DNA of 64,000 nucleotides from Demequina globuliformis (GTDB lineage Bacteria > Actinomycetota > Actinomycetes > Actinomycetales > Demequinaceae): positions 124,001 through 188,000 of the forward strand of contig NZ_BBRG01000002.1 of NCBI RefSeq assembly GCF_000975155.1. The letters run 5' to 3'. The position numbers and the translations under genes were made by a program. Shown in pieces: positions 18,235 to 27,203 of this stretch. The notes beneath the pieces are model-generated. The model was not told the origin of the DNA. It saw only the letters and a list, made by a program, of their open reading frames with translations, and did no database searches. The stretch's first letter is position 1, and each line of letters begins with the position of its first letter.

Positions 18235-18462
18235 ATGAGCGCCGAATACTGCACCGTGGACAACTCCTGGGGACTCGAAGCGTTGCCCTATGTCGCGGAC
18301 GTGGCGGTTTATCTGGGTGTGCCGGTCTCGACGGCTTACGAGTAGCGTGCTCGCGGCGTCGGGCCGCGCGCCTACCGCTTCGGCACGCACCTGAAGTTCG
18401 CGGTCTCGGACGTACGAATCTCGGTTGAGCAGCAGCGCGACGTCTCTTCGGAGGGGCGGTGA
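18235..18462 (+). pseudogene. Excisionase/HTH protein (Xis-like), broken by an amber codon
   Basis: The reading frame gives VADVAVYLGVPVSTAYE, a TAG at 18343-18345, then RARGVGPRAYRFG and KFAVSDVRISVEQQRD, ending at TGA 18460-18462. This is the compact winged helix-turn-helix fold of actinobacterial excisionases, in which the residue at the TAG is normally Trp (YEWR). The simplest explanation is TGG to TAG. The frame continues intact on both sides. The start is taken at ATG 18235 but is uncertain. Its place beside attL is as expected for xis. Confidence 0.82.
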
Positions 18463-18638
18463 CGTCGCAACTCGCGCGGTTCTCAAGCGTAGGGCGCGTG
18501 GCGCGTTCGGCAAGGCCGAGTGGGACGAGGAGCGCGCTCGGGGCCCGGGCTGCTGCTAGGACTCTCAGCTGCATCCGTGGCAGTGGCCGTCGTTACACTC
18601 ATTGCAGACTGAAATGTCGATGATTTGCTGAGGGACAC

Positions 18639-19499
18639 ATGTACAACGCGAAGCTGCGTAGGAATGCCGTGGAGAGTTTCAACACGGCCGTAGAGCGATA
18701 CGAGGCAACTACCGGCGAGTTCGAGGCTGCCGTTGAGGAACTCTTTGAGTTGCGCAAGATCGCGGCGAATGAGGTTCGCGCGGTCACCGCGCACATAAAC
18801 TCGTTGGCGAATGTTCCTAAGGAGTTCACAGTCTCGACGGCGCAAGCGTCAGTGGAGATTCGCTCTTTCGAGGACAAGCAGAACGAGATCAACAAAGCCG
18901 AAAGCTTGGCGAAGAGGCAAGCGAAAGGGTCGGCGGCAGGCGCTTCGCTTGGGGCGCTGGGGGTTGCGGTTGCGACCATGGGCCCCACCGCAGCCATGGG
19001 CGTCGCGACTACCTTTGGAGTCGCCTCAACCGGTACGGCGATAGCGAGTTTGTCTGGCGCGGCGGCGACGAATGCCGCCCTGGCGTGGCTGGGCGGTGGT
19101 GCCATCGCCGCCGGTGGCAGCGGCATGGCTGCGGGCAGCGCGCTCCTGGCCGCGGCTGGACCCGTTGGCTGGGCTGTGGCAGGTGCCGCAGGGTTGCTCT
19201 CCGTCGGCATCGGGGTCGCAGCTTCGGCGAAGAACAAGCGGGCCGCCAGCGATGCAGATGTCCAGCGTAAGGAGATTGAGGAGGCGATTCGACGCTTCGA
19301 CCGAGTCGACGCCGAGATTCACGCGTTGACGGAGCTTACCGACACCCAGGTGCAAAAGATCTCCTCGCTCAAGCGGCGAGTTCCAACCGCTGACTATGTC
19401 GCCTTCAGCGATGAAGAGAAGGCGTTGGCGGCCGCACTCGTGAACGGGAACCTCACGCTGGCTCAGTTGGTCAACAGGGAGATCACCGTCGATGTCTGA
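18639..19499 (+). CDS. Unknown glycine/alanine-rich membrane protein with coiled coils (first gene of a pair)
   Basis: A 286-residue protein I do not recognise. Residues 1-95 are helical and charged and probably form a coiled coil. Residues 97-200 form a long Gly/Ala-rich hydrophobic stretch with repeated small-residue spacing (for example GAALGALG-like and AAGGSGMAAGSALL), suggesting glycine-zipper membrane helices. Residues 205-286 are again helical and charged. An AGGGAC ribosome site precedes the ATG. It overlaps the next gene by 8 bp, so the two are coupled. By look it could be pore-forming or membrane-remodelling (inference). There is no signal peptide. Confidence 0.8.
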   Translation: MYNAKLRRNAVESFNTAVERYEATTGEFEAAVEELFELRKIAANEVRAVTAHINSLANVPKEFTVSTAQASVEIRSFEDKQNEINKAESLAKRQAKGSAAGASLGALGVAVATMGPTAAMGVATTFGVASTGTAIASLSGAAATNAALAWLGGGAIAAGGSGMAAGSALLAAAGPVGWAVAGAAGLLSVGIGVAASAKNKRAASDADVQRKEIEEAIRRFDRVDAEIHALTELTDTQVQKISSLKRRVPTADYVAFSDEEKALAAALVNGNLTLAQLVNREITVDV

Positions 19500-21039
19500 T
19501 GTCCGCGTGGGCGATAGCGCGCTGGCGCAGGGCATTGCCGCGCAGGTCAGCTATCTCGCTTCGACGCGAGCCGCAGAGTTGGCGTCCAATTTGGAACGAA
19601 TCCTTGCCCAGGAGACCGACGAGCTCGCCGAGGTTGCGTCTCGAATGGCCCGCGCCGGACTTCACATCGATGTCGCACGGCTCAACATCGACGGGATCGT
19701 GGACGCGAATCGCGGCGGTGTAACGGGGGTCCACGGCTTCATCGCCGAGTATGCCCAGGAAGGAGTGGCGAACGCTGCGAGGGCGATCGACGGACTGAAG
19801 CCTCTGACGAAGGTGCTTGCGGACAACGGACCAGCGGATCTGCTGGTGAATGGCGTGCCAGTCCAGATGAAGTTCTACGCGAGCCCACAATCGCAGCTCC
19901 TCAAGGCCTCTGACTATCGCGACATGGAGATGATGTTCGCGAAGGACCGGTTCGAACTCTTCGACCGGATTATGCGTGGCGACAAGTATGTGGAGTTGGA
20001 CGGTACGCAGTTGTCGTCTCGAAAGGTCGAGGCAATCCGTGAGCTCATCCAGAAGGAGAGCACTGAGCGCGGGCAGGAGTACACCGCATGGATGCGTCCC
20101 TCTGAGTTGGACTACAGCGAAGTCCAGAAGAACGCCATCGGCGGCACTCTCGACGACAAGGCGGATAGCCTGCGAAAGCAGGCCGATCAGCAGCGGCAGC
20201 AGGTCAGAGACGATTCCGATGTCGAGCGCGTAATCGCCGCTCAACAGGCCGCGCCGTCTTGGGGAGAAGCGGCCAAGGTCGGCGCTACGGGAGCAGCCGT
20301 TCAGGGCGGGCTCGCATTTGGGATGTTCGTCTTTCAGCGCCACCGCCAGGGCAAGGAGATCTGGCAATTCGATAGCCAGGACTGGCGCGATGGTGGTCTC
20401 GAAACCGCCAAGGGTGGCCTCAAGGGCGGGATTACCGGCCTGTCGATCTACGGATTGACTCAGGTCTGCCATATGAACGCGCCAGCTGCGGCTGCGGTCG
20501 CGTCGGGGACGATCGGGCTCGCACTTGCTGTGGCGGATCGGCGTGCCGGGAAGCTCGATGACGACGAGTTTGCTGACGTCGTCCTGTTCAACGCCATGGA
20601 GTCAACTGGCGCCGCAATCGGCGCTGCGCTGGGACAGGCCGTAATCCCTGTGCCCATTGTCGGCGCAGTGGTCGGCTCGATCGCGGCGAGTGTGATCCTG
20701 GGCCAAGGCAAGAAGTTCCTCAGCGAATCTGAGAACAAGTTGATCGATGCGCGCCTGGCCGAGATCAACGCATACGTGGCTAGCCTCGATGCAAAGCTCG
20801 AAGCGGAGTTCCTACGGATCACGGAGGCGTACGACTACTACCGTGACCTGCAAGATCTTGCTTTCGATGTAGAAGCGAACATTGAACTCCAGTTGCTCGG
20901 TTCCGTCTATCTGGCCCGAGCTGTCGGCGTGCCCGAGGACCAACTTCTCCGCTCTGTCGAGGATGCTGACGTGTACTTCTTGGGAAACGACCCTGCGGGG
21001 GCCGGAGCGCCAGTTCCCGGCGCGGTGTCTTGGGAGTAG
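19492..21039 (+). CDS. Unknown protein: nuclease-like D-QxK motif plus glycine-zipper membrane segments (second gene of a pair)
   Basis: A 515-residue protein of unknown family. Residues 80-130 read GFIAEYAQE (E86/E90), then PADLLVNG (D116), then VPVQMKF (Q125-x-K127). This spacing resembles the PD-(D/E)xK nuclease core in the QxK variant. Residues 190-250 are charged and likely coiled coil. Residues 264-284, 303-352 and 366-408 are Gly/Ala-rich hydrophobic segments, and the C-terminal 100 residues are acidic and helical. The ATG lies inside the end of the preceding gene. The nuclease reading is a motif-level inference, and a pure structural role is possible. Confidence 0.82.
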   Translation: MSDVRVGDSALAQGIAAQVSYLASTRAAELASNLERILAQETDELAEVASRMARAGLHIDVARLNIDGIVDANRGGVTGVHGFIAEYAQEGVANAARAIDGLKPLTKVLADNGPADLLVNGVPVQMKFYASPQSQLLKASDYRDMEMMFAKDRFELFDRIMRGDKYVELDGTQLSSRKVEAIRELIQKESTERGQEYTAWMRPSELDYSEVQKNAIGGTLDDKADSLRKQADQQRQQVRDDSDVERVIAAQQAAPSWGEAAKVGATGAAVQGGLAFGMFVFQRHRQGKEIWQFDSQDWRDGGLETAKGGLKGGITGLSIYGLTQVCHMNAPAAAAVASGTIGLALAVADRRAGKLDDDEFADVVLFNAMESTGAAIGAALGQAVIPVPIVGAVVGSIAASVILGQGKKFLSESENKLIDARLAEINAYVASLDAKLEAEFLRITEAYDYYRDLQDLAFDVEANIELQLLGSVYLARAVGVPEDQLLRSVEDADVYFLGNDPAGAGAPVPGAVSWE

Positions 21040-21064
21040 GACCGATCGCCTCAGAGCCAGCGCG

Positions 21065-21345
21065 CTACACCGCGCGGCAGAGCGGCAGCGTTCGTTGCCC
21101 GACGAGGCGCCGAGTCTCGCGCGAAGTCTGCACCGCTTCCTGCTCGATAGCGGAGAGGGACTCCTCGAGCGCGTCATCGGTGCGCACCGACACCGCGATG
21201 AGGCCCGTGTAGCGAAGCACGCCGTGGCCGGCGGCGACGTAGGTCTCCTGTTGGAGCGAGTAGTGGAACTCGGCGGCACTATCGGCGTTCTCACTCTGGC
21301 CCATACGGGCGTTCTGGGTCGCGTCGGGAATGAGTCCGACCTTGT
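21065..21345 (-). pseudogene. Fragment of an SCO6880/TraC-type conjugation ATPase
   Basis: On the minus strand, about 90 residues ending at a stop (21065) match the pattern of the SCO6880-like (VirB4-related) transfer protein: ETYVAAGHGVLRYTGLIAV, then EEAL-like and EQEAVQTSRETRRLVGQ, then TLPLCR. In such proteins this block lies upstream of the ATPase core, which is absent here. The fragment is truncated at both ends and abuts the relaxase remnant in the opposite orientation, which implies a deletion or inversion junction near 21345-21355. Confidence 0.68.
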
Positions 21346-24125
21346 TCTTGCGGATGTCGCGGGCGGGCGACCCAAACCTGCACACGCACGTCGTGGTCAG
21401 CGACAAGGTTCGTACCAGGCTCGACGGCAAGTGGCGCTCGCTCGACAGCCGACCCCTCCACCGCGCCACCGTCGCACTCTCCGAACTGCACGAGGCGCTC
21501 GTCGCCGACCGTCTGACCCGAGCGCTTGGTAGCGAGTGGGAGCAGCGCTGCCGAGGGCAAGACCGCAACCCCACCCGGTCCATCTCCGGGGTACGGGCAT
21601 CCCTGTTCGCGAAGTTCAGCGATCGCGCACGTCACATCGGCGTCGAGGCCCGGCGACTCGTCGAACAGTGGACTGCAACGCATGGTCGCCGCCCATCGCA
21701 CGCCACTATCGTCAAGCTGCGCCAGCAGGCGACACTCGCAACCAGCCCCGTGTAGCAAGTGCGCTCGCTCGCCGACCTCACCGCGGAGTGGCGGGGCCGT
21801 GCTCGGCGGATCCTGGGTGCACATGACATCGCATGCGCCGGCCCAATCTCACGGGACGCCCCTTGTGTTGCGCGCGGACGGCGTCCCGCTCGACGTGCTG
21901 GCACGAATCGGCGCCGGCGTCGTCACGGCGGTCGGCGACAAGCGGTCGACGTGGTGGCGCTGGAATCGCTATGCCGAAGCGGCGCGACAGACGATGCACT
22001 GGCGGTTCGCGTCAGCCGAGGATCGCGAGGCGATCGTGGGCCTTGTCGTTGAGGCCGCAGAGGAGGCATCCGTGCGACTTGCCCCGCCTAACCTCGCGTC
22101 GAGCCCCGCCGCGTTCACGCGGGCCCACGGCACCTCCGTGTTCCGCCCGGTGCACTCGACGATCTTCTCGTCGGAGGCGCAACTGGCCGCCGAGGACCAG
22201 TTGCGGGCTAGCGCGACCAATCTGAGCGCACCACCACTCAGCGCCGACGGCCTCGGGCAACTGGCGCATCGTCTCGAAGTCGACTGTCGGTTGCTCGGAG
22301 GCGACCAGCTCGCCGCGCTGGCCGCGGTTGTGGGATCCGGTAGGGCACTCGACGTCCTCGTCGGCCCGGCCGGTGAGGGTAAACCACCGCCATGAGCGCG
22401 CTTCGTCGCGCGTGGGAGGAGGAGCACGGGCGCGGCGCCGCGATCGGGCTCGAGCCTTAAACTGTGGCGTCGAGCGTACTCGCGGACGACCTCGAGATCA
22501 GCACCGAGAACACCGCGATGTGGCTCACGCGCTACGACCGCGGTGAGGCCCGTTTCGCGGCAGGCCAGCTCGTCATCATCGACGAGGCGAGGCTCGACGG
22601 CACCCTGGTGCTCGCCCGCTTCGTCCGTGCAGCATTCGGTGCTGGCGCAAAGGTGCTTCTCGTCGGCGACTGGGCGCAGCTTCAGTCGGGCGAGACCGGC
22701 GGCGCTTTCGGCATGCTCGTCGCGGACCGCGACGATGCACCCGAACTGGTCGACGTGCACCGCTTCGTTCACGTCTTGGAGAAGCGAGCGTCCCTCGACC
22801 TGCGGTACGGACGGGCCATCGCTATCGACGCCTACGGCCGTCACGGCCGCATTGTCGAAGGCGACGCCGCTGCCATGGCCGACGCCGCATACACCGCCTG
22901 GCGGCGAGACCGCGAGGCCGGCGTCGCATCGGTGGTGATCGGCGAGTCCCGCGATGCCGACGTCACCCTTAACCGCCGGGCGCGGGCCGACCTCGTGCTC
23001 GACGGCGTCGTCGACGTCTACGCAGAGGTTGCGCTGCACGACGGCACCGCTGCGTCGGTCGGTGACCTGGTCGTGACCCGCCAGAACGACCGGCGCCTGC
23101 ACGCCGGACGCGATTGGGTGCGCAACGGGAAGCGCTGGACCGTCACGGGGTTGCGGCGCGACGGGTCGCTCGTCGTTCGACAGGCTTCGCACAGTCGAGG
23201 CGGCTTGGTTGTGCTGCCCGCGTCCTACGTCGCCGCGCACGTGGAGCTCGGATACGCGGTCACCGCCTATCGGGCCCAGGGCACAACGACGGACACTGCC
23301 CACGCACTTGTCGAGCCGACGACGACGCGCGAGAACCTCTAGGTCGCCATGACCCGAGGACGAGCCTCGAACGCCGCCTACGTGACGCTGGACAGGCCCG
23401 ACGACGACCACGCCGGGTCACACCCGGTGGACGATAACGAGGCGACTGCTCGTTCGGCGCTCGCCCATGTGGGCGCGGAGTCGTCGGCGACCGAGACGAT
23501 CGTCGCAGAACAAGAGGCGTGGGGCTCGAGTGCCGAGCTCACCGGCGAGTACGAAACCAGCGCCGTTGGAGCGCCGCACGAGCGGTGGGCCGCGTTGGTG
23601 CGGGCTTCCCGGTTGTCGCATGCCGATGCCGAGGACGTGGCGGCGGTATTGCACGGGAGTGTGGTGAGGGCGACCAGCCGGTTGCGCTCGCCGGGGACGT
23701 CGAGGCGTGCACCGGATCTCATCGTGAGGCTCGTGCCCGTGGCGTCCGGGCCGATGGATGCAGACATGCGCCGGGCGCTCGACGAGCGACGCGAGCTCAT
23801 GGAAGCCCGTGCCGCCGCGCTGGTCGATCGGGCCGCTGTGGCGGGGGAGCAGTGGGTGCGAGGCCTGGGGTTCGAACCGGGAGCGCCGTCCCCGTCGGCC
23901 GAGTGGGTGCGTTCCGCCCGCATCGTCGCCGCCTACCGCGACCGGTATCGCGCTACCGGTGACGGTCCGACGCTCGGTGTGCCTGCGGTCACGGCTGCAC
24001 AGCGCATCGACGAGGCGCGAGCCGCGGCGGCCGTTCGAGAGGCTCATCGCATCGCTGCTGCCGCGCCCGCTCCGTCGTCGGAGCCGCGAGTTGTGTCGTG
24101 GAAGAGCCCGCCGCTCGCTCGATGA
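21346..24125 (+). pseudogene. traA: MobF relaxase/helicase (TraA, TrwC-like), multiply disrupted
   Basis: The sequence enters at SRAGDPNLHTHVVVSDKVR, the HxH metal site of the TrwC relaxase domain, so the N-terminus with the catalytic tyrosines is gone. Lesions are: an in-frame TAG at 21753, a frameshift between about 21815 and 21855, a one-base loss in Walker A near 22381 (GPAGEGK then out of frame, with TTAMSALRRAWE in the next frame), TAA at 22458, and TAG at 23340 where the conserved YVAMTRGR needs Tyr. Downstream are the helicase motif VIIDEA (DEAR here), GDWAQL (motif III), YRAQGTT and an intact C-terminal region to 24125. It cannot be functional. Confidence 0.9.
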
Positions 24126-24137
24126 CAGCCTTGCGCC

Positions 24138-24500
24138 ATGGCGCTTCCCGAGACCGATCTGCATCGCATCGAGCGGTGGTGTCGCGAGCGCGTGCCCGAG
24201 CACCTATGGGACCAGGTGCGCGTCGAGATGGACGTGGCGGCCCGGCGTGTGGACATCGTCGAGGTGCGTCCGCCGTGGGACGGTGTCGGCGACCACACAC
24301 GGTTCCCGATCGCGCGCCTGAGATACACGGTCGCGTCGGGGCAGTGGGCGATCTATTGGCGCGACCGTAGCGTCAAGTTCCACGAGTACAAGCGCAAGCG
24401 CCCCACGAAGAACGTGCAGGCTCTGCTCGACTGGATCGGCGACAGCGGAGACCCAATCTTCTTCGGGTCGACGCCGCCAGTACTCCACACCCTGGGATGA
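24138..24500 (+). CDS. DUF3024 protein
   Basis: A 120-residue protein starting 12 bp after the relaxase remnant. The core RVDIVEVRPPW, then RFPIARLRYT and WAIYWRDRSVKFHEY, is the DUF3024 pattern, a small basic/aromatic protein that commonly travels next to TraA relaxases in actinobacterial elements. Its function is unknown. The open frame is intact although its neighbour is destroyed. Confidence 0.85.
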   Translation: MALPETDLHRIERWCRERVPEHLWDQVRVEMDVAARRVDIVEVRPPWDGVGDHTRFPIARLRYTVASGQWAIYWRDRSVKFHEYKRKRPTKNVQALLDWIGDSGDPIFFGSTPPVLHTLG

Positions 24501-24646
24501 TCCTCTACGTCCTCGGGGGTGGTCCGTACCTTGGTCGGCGAGGCAGAAGACACCGACTCGAGCGTCCTTCGTGACAGACGCCTGCGGGCACCCTCCACGC
24601 GCTGCCTCCTCGGCGGAGAATCGCGCTTCCTCGGGAGGCCGGGATC

Positions 24647-25018
24647 ATGTTCCGACTCATCTGGACCACGGGCGTCAGCATTTGCGACTTCCTGCAGCGC
24701 TACATGCCCTCGAACAGTCTCATACGAGCCACGCGTCGGCGTTCCGGCTTGAAGTGGGGCGTGCCGGGGATGCTCGTCGCCGGGGTCTACCTGGTGGCCG
24801 CGGCTGCGCTCGTGCAGTGGGTCGCCGACGGCGGGCCCGATTGGGTGAACCTCGTCGTGTTGGTGTGTCTTTGGAACGCCTTGAAGTTCGTTGTCAACGG
24901 GCCGGTCACGGTGGTGCTGCTTGTACGTGCGCGCGGCGAGGAGTCGCTTGCCAGCAGAGCTCTCCGCCGAGTTCCCGCGTCCGAGGAAGCGGCCGATGCA
25001 GTCGCCCCGGGTACCTAG
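24647..25018 (+). CDS. Small two-helix membrane protein of actinobacterial mobile elements
   Basis: A 123-residue protein with hydrophobic helices at about residues 38-60 and 66-92, flanked by basic segments. A GGGAGG ribosome site precedes the ATG. Proteins of this shape (N-terminus MFRLIW, RYMPSN, GLKWGVP) are frequent beside conjugation genes in actinobacteria and are usually listed as hypothetical or loosely as permeases. I do not assign a function. Confidence 0.7.
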   Translation: MFRLIWTTGVSICDFLQRYMPSNSLIRATRRRSGLKWGVPGMLVAGVYLVAAAALVQWVADGGPDWVNLVVLVCLWNALKFVVNGPVTVVLLVRARGEESLASRALRRVPASEEAADAVAPGT

Positions 25019-25181
25019 GGGCACGCTGAGAGGTGGACGGCCACGGGCGGTCCCCTGTGTGACGGTGCGGCGGAGGCCGCACTCGTGTCGGAACTATCGT
25101 TGTCGGCGCGGGCGCGGGGCCTCGAATGTCAGAGGGTGCGGATAGCGTGAACTCGCCGCACACCAAGCGAGGAGATGCGCG

Positions 25182-25895
25182 ATGACGTCCGACGCCTACC
25201 CGTACCCGGTTGCAGTCTCGCGACTCAGCGAGGGGGAAGCCTCACGCGAGCCGCAGAACATTCGAGCCATAAGGTGGCTGCTCGAACAACCCGGCCGATC
25301 CGTCGTGGTGGTGACCCCTCGGAAGCAGATCCAGAGCGACAGTCTGCAGCGACTGGCGGCACACACGGGAGTCATGCATCTCACTTGGCGAGGGCTGTCG
25401 ACAGGTTCGCTGGCCGGGCACCGTGTGTTGTGTGCTTGGCCGGACCGCAGTCACCTGAACGACCTGTGGGGCGTGAACGCGGACGCGCTCGTGGTCATCG
25501 AGTGGAACGAGGACGAGACCGCGGAGTGGATCGAGGACGCTAATCCAGTTCAACTGTTCCGAGGAGAAACGGTTCCGCCCGTTTCGGCACCCGACCGGGC
25601 CAGTTCGTTGGACCAGCTACCGAACGGCGTCGATCAAATTCTCGAGCACGTCGCGCTCATCGCCGCGGGCTACTCGTCGGGTTTGAAGTGGAATGAAGAA
25701 GAGATGCTCAAGTCCGACATGATGATGCGTTCGGATCGCTGGGGTCCGATCACCGTCGACCAGTTGCGCGCGAAGTGCAGGGGACTGGGCATGCGTCCTA
25801 ACGATGTCGACACCGTCGCTGGACTTCTCCAGCGACGAAAGGACGGCCACCGCTTCACCGTGCAGAGCACGTATCGCGGGTTTCAGTTCAACTGA
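25182..25895 (+). CDS. Protein of unknown function carried on the island
   Basis: The 237-residue protein has no family I can name. Residues 25-110 alternate beta and alpha with patterns SVVVVTPRKQI, HLTWRGL and ADALVVIEWNEDETAEWI, which look like a nucleotide-binding or helicase-like Rossmann half without a P-loop. Residues 150-230 are helical and could form a winged-helix end. GAGGAG precedes the ATG. It stands alone between the small membrane protein and a converging gene whose stop is 24 bp away. Confidence 0.72.
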   Translation: MTSDAYPYPVAVSRLSEGEASREPQNIRAIRWLLEQPGRSVVVVTPRKQIQSDSLQRLAAHTGVMHLTWRGLSTGSLAGHRVLCAWPDRSHLNDLWGVNADALVVIEWNEDETAEWIEDANPVQLFRGETVPPVSAPDRASSLDQLPNGVDQILEHVALIAAGYSSGLKWNEEEMLKSDMMMRSDRWGPITVDQLRAKCRGLGMRPNDVDTVAGLLQRRKDGHRFTVQSTYRGFQFN

Positions 25896-25919
25896 TCTGG
25901 GCCTCCCGCTGTGTGGCGA

Positions 25920-27008
25920 CTACCCCTCGATGACAACTCCTTCGGAACCGCTTTCGAAGTCAACGGTCATCGGCCAGAACCCTCTGAAGAACGCCACGCC
26001 GGAAGGCCGTGGTGACGATGTCCCGTCAGGCGGCATCGTCACCGCCGACCGATACCCCAAAGGGCGGTCTCCGATGACATGCTCAGGGAGCCGTCCTACG
26101 ACAAGTGCAGGGCAGGCGGGAACACCGTCGGGGAGGCTATCCCCGTAGTGGTCGCGTGCCGCGTTGTGAACCATCGTCGCGTAGACGTTGGTCATCATCC
26201 AGGTCTCGGCCAGCACAACCGGGACGTCCACGCGCAGAGAGACAGCTTCGAGTCCCTGGCGCAGATCCTTTGGCGGTCGGCTGAGGAACGTCAGCATCGT
26301 CCGGTCAAAGAGCGGCAACGACTTGCCCTCGCCGAACGCGCTTATCGGAATCGTGCCATCAGGGTTCGGGCGCGTTGTGACCAACTCGATTCGGACGTCG
26401 CCGCGCGCCGATGTAGCTAGACCGTGCTTGATCTTGTTGTGTGCCGCATTGATGGGTAGCTCCACATCAGTCAGCAGCCACGCGGCGTGGTTCACCCAAG
26501 CCATCGCTGTGTCCGCGGTCGCCGCGACCTGAGCATCCACGACGGTGCCGGGCGTGAACAGAAGCCTGAGGAATCGGGTCGGATCCGCATCGATCGCCGC
26601 TTTGTTTGCCGCGATGACCTCCTTGATCTGCATCGGGCTGTCTGCGATGGCCAGCCACGTCGATCGCGCATCACCGGGCCGAGGCACGGCCGCAACGCGT
26701 GCATAGATGAACCTCGTGAGTGCTTCCGCGACCTGATGGCGTAGTGAAAGCGCGTCGATCGCGACCTGGACGCTCCGACGCTCCTTGTTGAACCCGAGCA
26801 CGGACTCGGCATTGTCGAGTCCGAGCGCATCAAAGAACTCACCCGCCTTGTCGGGCGTTGCCTGGTAGTCGGAATGGTTCGTCTCAAGCAACATGGCTAT
26901 CCGCGAAGTGAAATGGCTGAACGGGTCGGACAAGAAGAACTCATCGTCCAGGATCTTGGCCTGCTGTGCGGTCAGCGTGGTGCCTTCAGCTTTGATCGAA
27001 AGGTGCAT
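25920..27008 (-). CDS. Unknown island protein with NKIKHG motif (HEPN-like helical)
   Basis: The chosen ATG (27008) gives 362 residues starting MHLSIKAEG. The ORF extends upstream to 27533, but that part overlaps the divergent XRE gene. The middle contains INAAHNKIKHG in a strongly helical context, a motif seen in HEPN-like or abortive-infection-type helical proteins. The C-terminal third is beta-rich. It is divergent from the XRE-ImmA gene, with a 195-bp shared intergenic region. Function unknown; the HEPN hint is weak. Confidence 0.65.
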   Translation of the reverse strand: MHLSIKAEGTTLTAQQAKILDDEFFLSDPFSHFTSRIAMLLETNHSDYQATPDKAGEFFDALGLDNAESVLGFNKERRSVQVAIDALSLRHQVAEALTRFIYARVAAVPRPGDARSTWLAIADSPMQIKEVIAANKAAIDADPTRFLRLLFTPGTVVDAQVAATADTAMAWVNHAAWLLTDVELPINAAHNKIKHGLATSARGDVRIELVTTRPNPDGTIPISAFGEGKSLPLFDRTMLTFLSRPPKDLRQGLEAVSLRVDVPVVLAETWMMTNVYATMVHNAARDHYGDSLPDGVPACPALVVGRLPEHVIGDRPLGYRSAVTMPPDGTSSPRPSGVAFFRGFWPMTVDFESGSEGVVIEG

Positions 27009-27166
27009 GGACCCACAATGCCGGGCGACATGGGTCTGGCGCATGGTCAGGCTCGCGCAACGCCAGCGGTCGATTTGCCCCAATAGACGCGTAGCAGCGT
27101 CCGGGCGCCGCGTTCGCGCTGTGCTTGGCCGGCTTGCTTGCCCAACTGAAGCGCCCACTGCGCGTA

Positions 27167-27197
27167 TTGGGATTTTCCCAAGAGCTCTGTGTAGGAT
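27167..27197 (+). promoter_or_regulatory. Promoter and candidate operator of the XRE-ImmA gene
   Basis: A perfect 6-3-6 palindrome (TTGGGA-TTT-TCCCAA, 27167-27181) covers a possible -35 and lies upstream of a -10-like TAGGAT at 27192-27197. The ATG is at 27204, so a transcript would start at or beside the start codon (leaderless). This fits autoregulation by the encoded helix-turn-helix protein. Confidence 0.55.
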
Positions 27198-27203
27198 GGG
27201 CCC

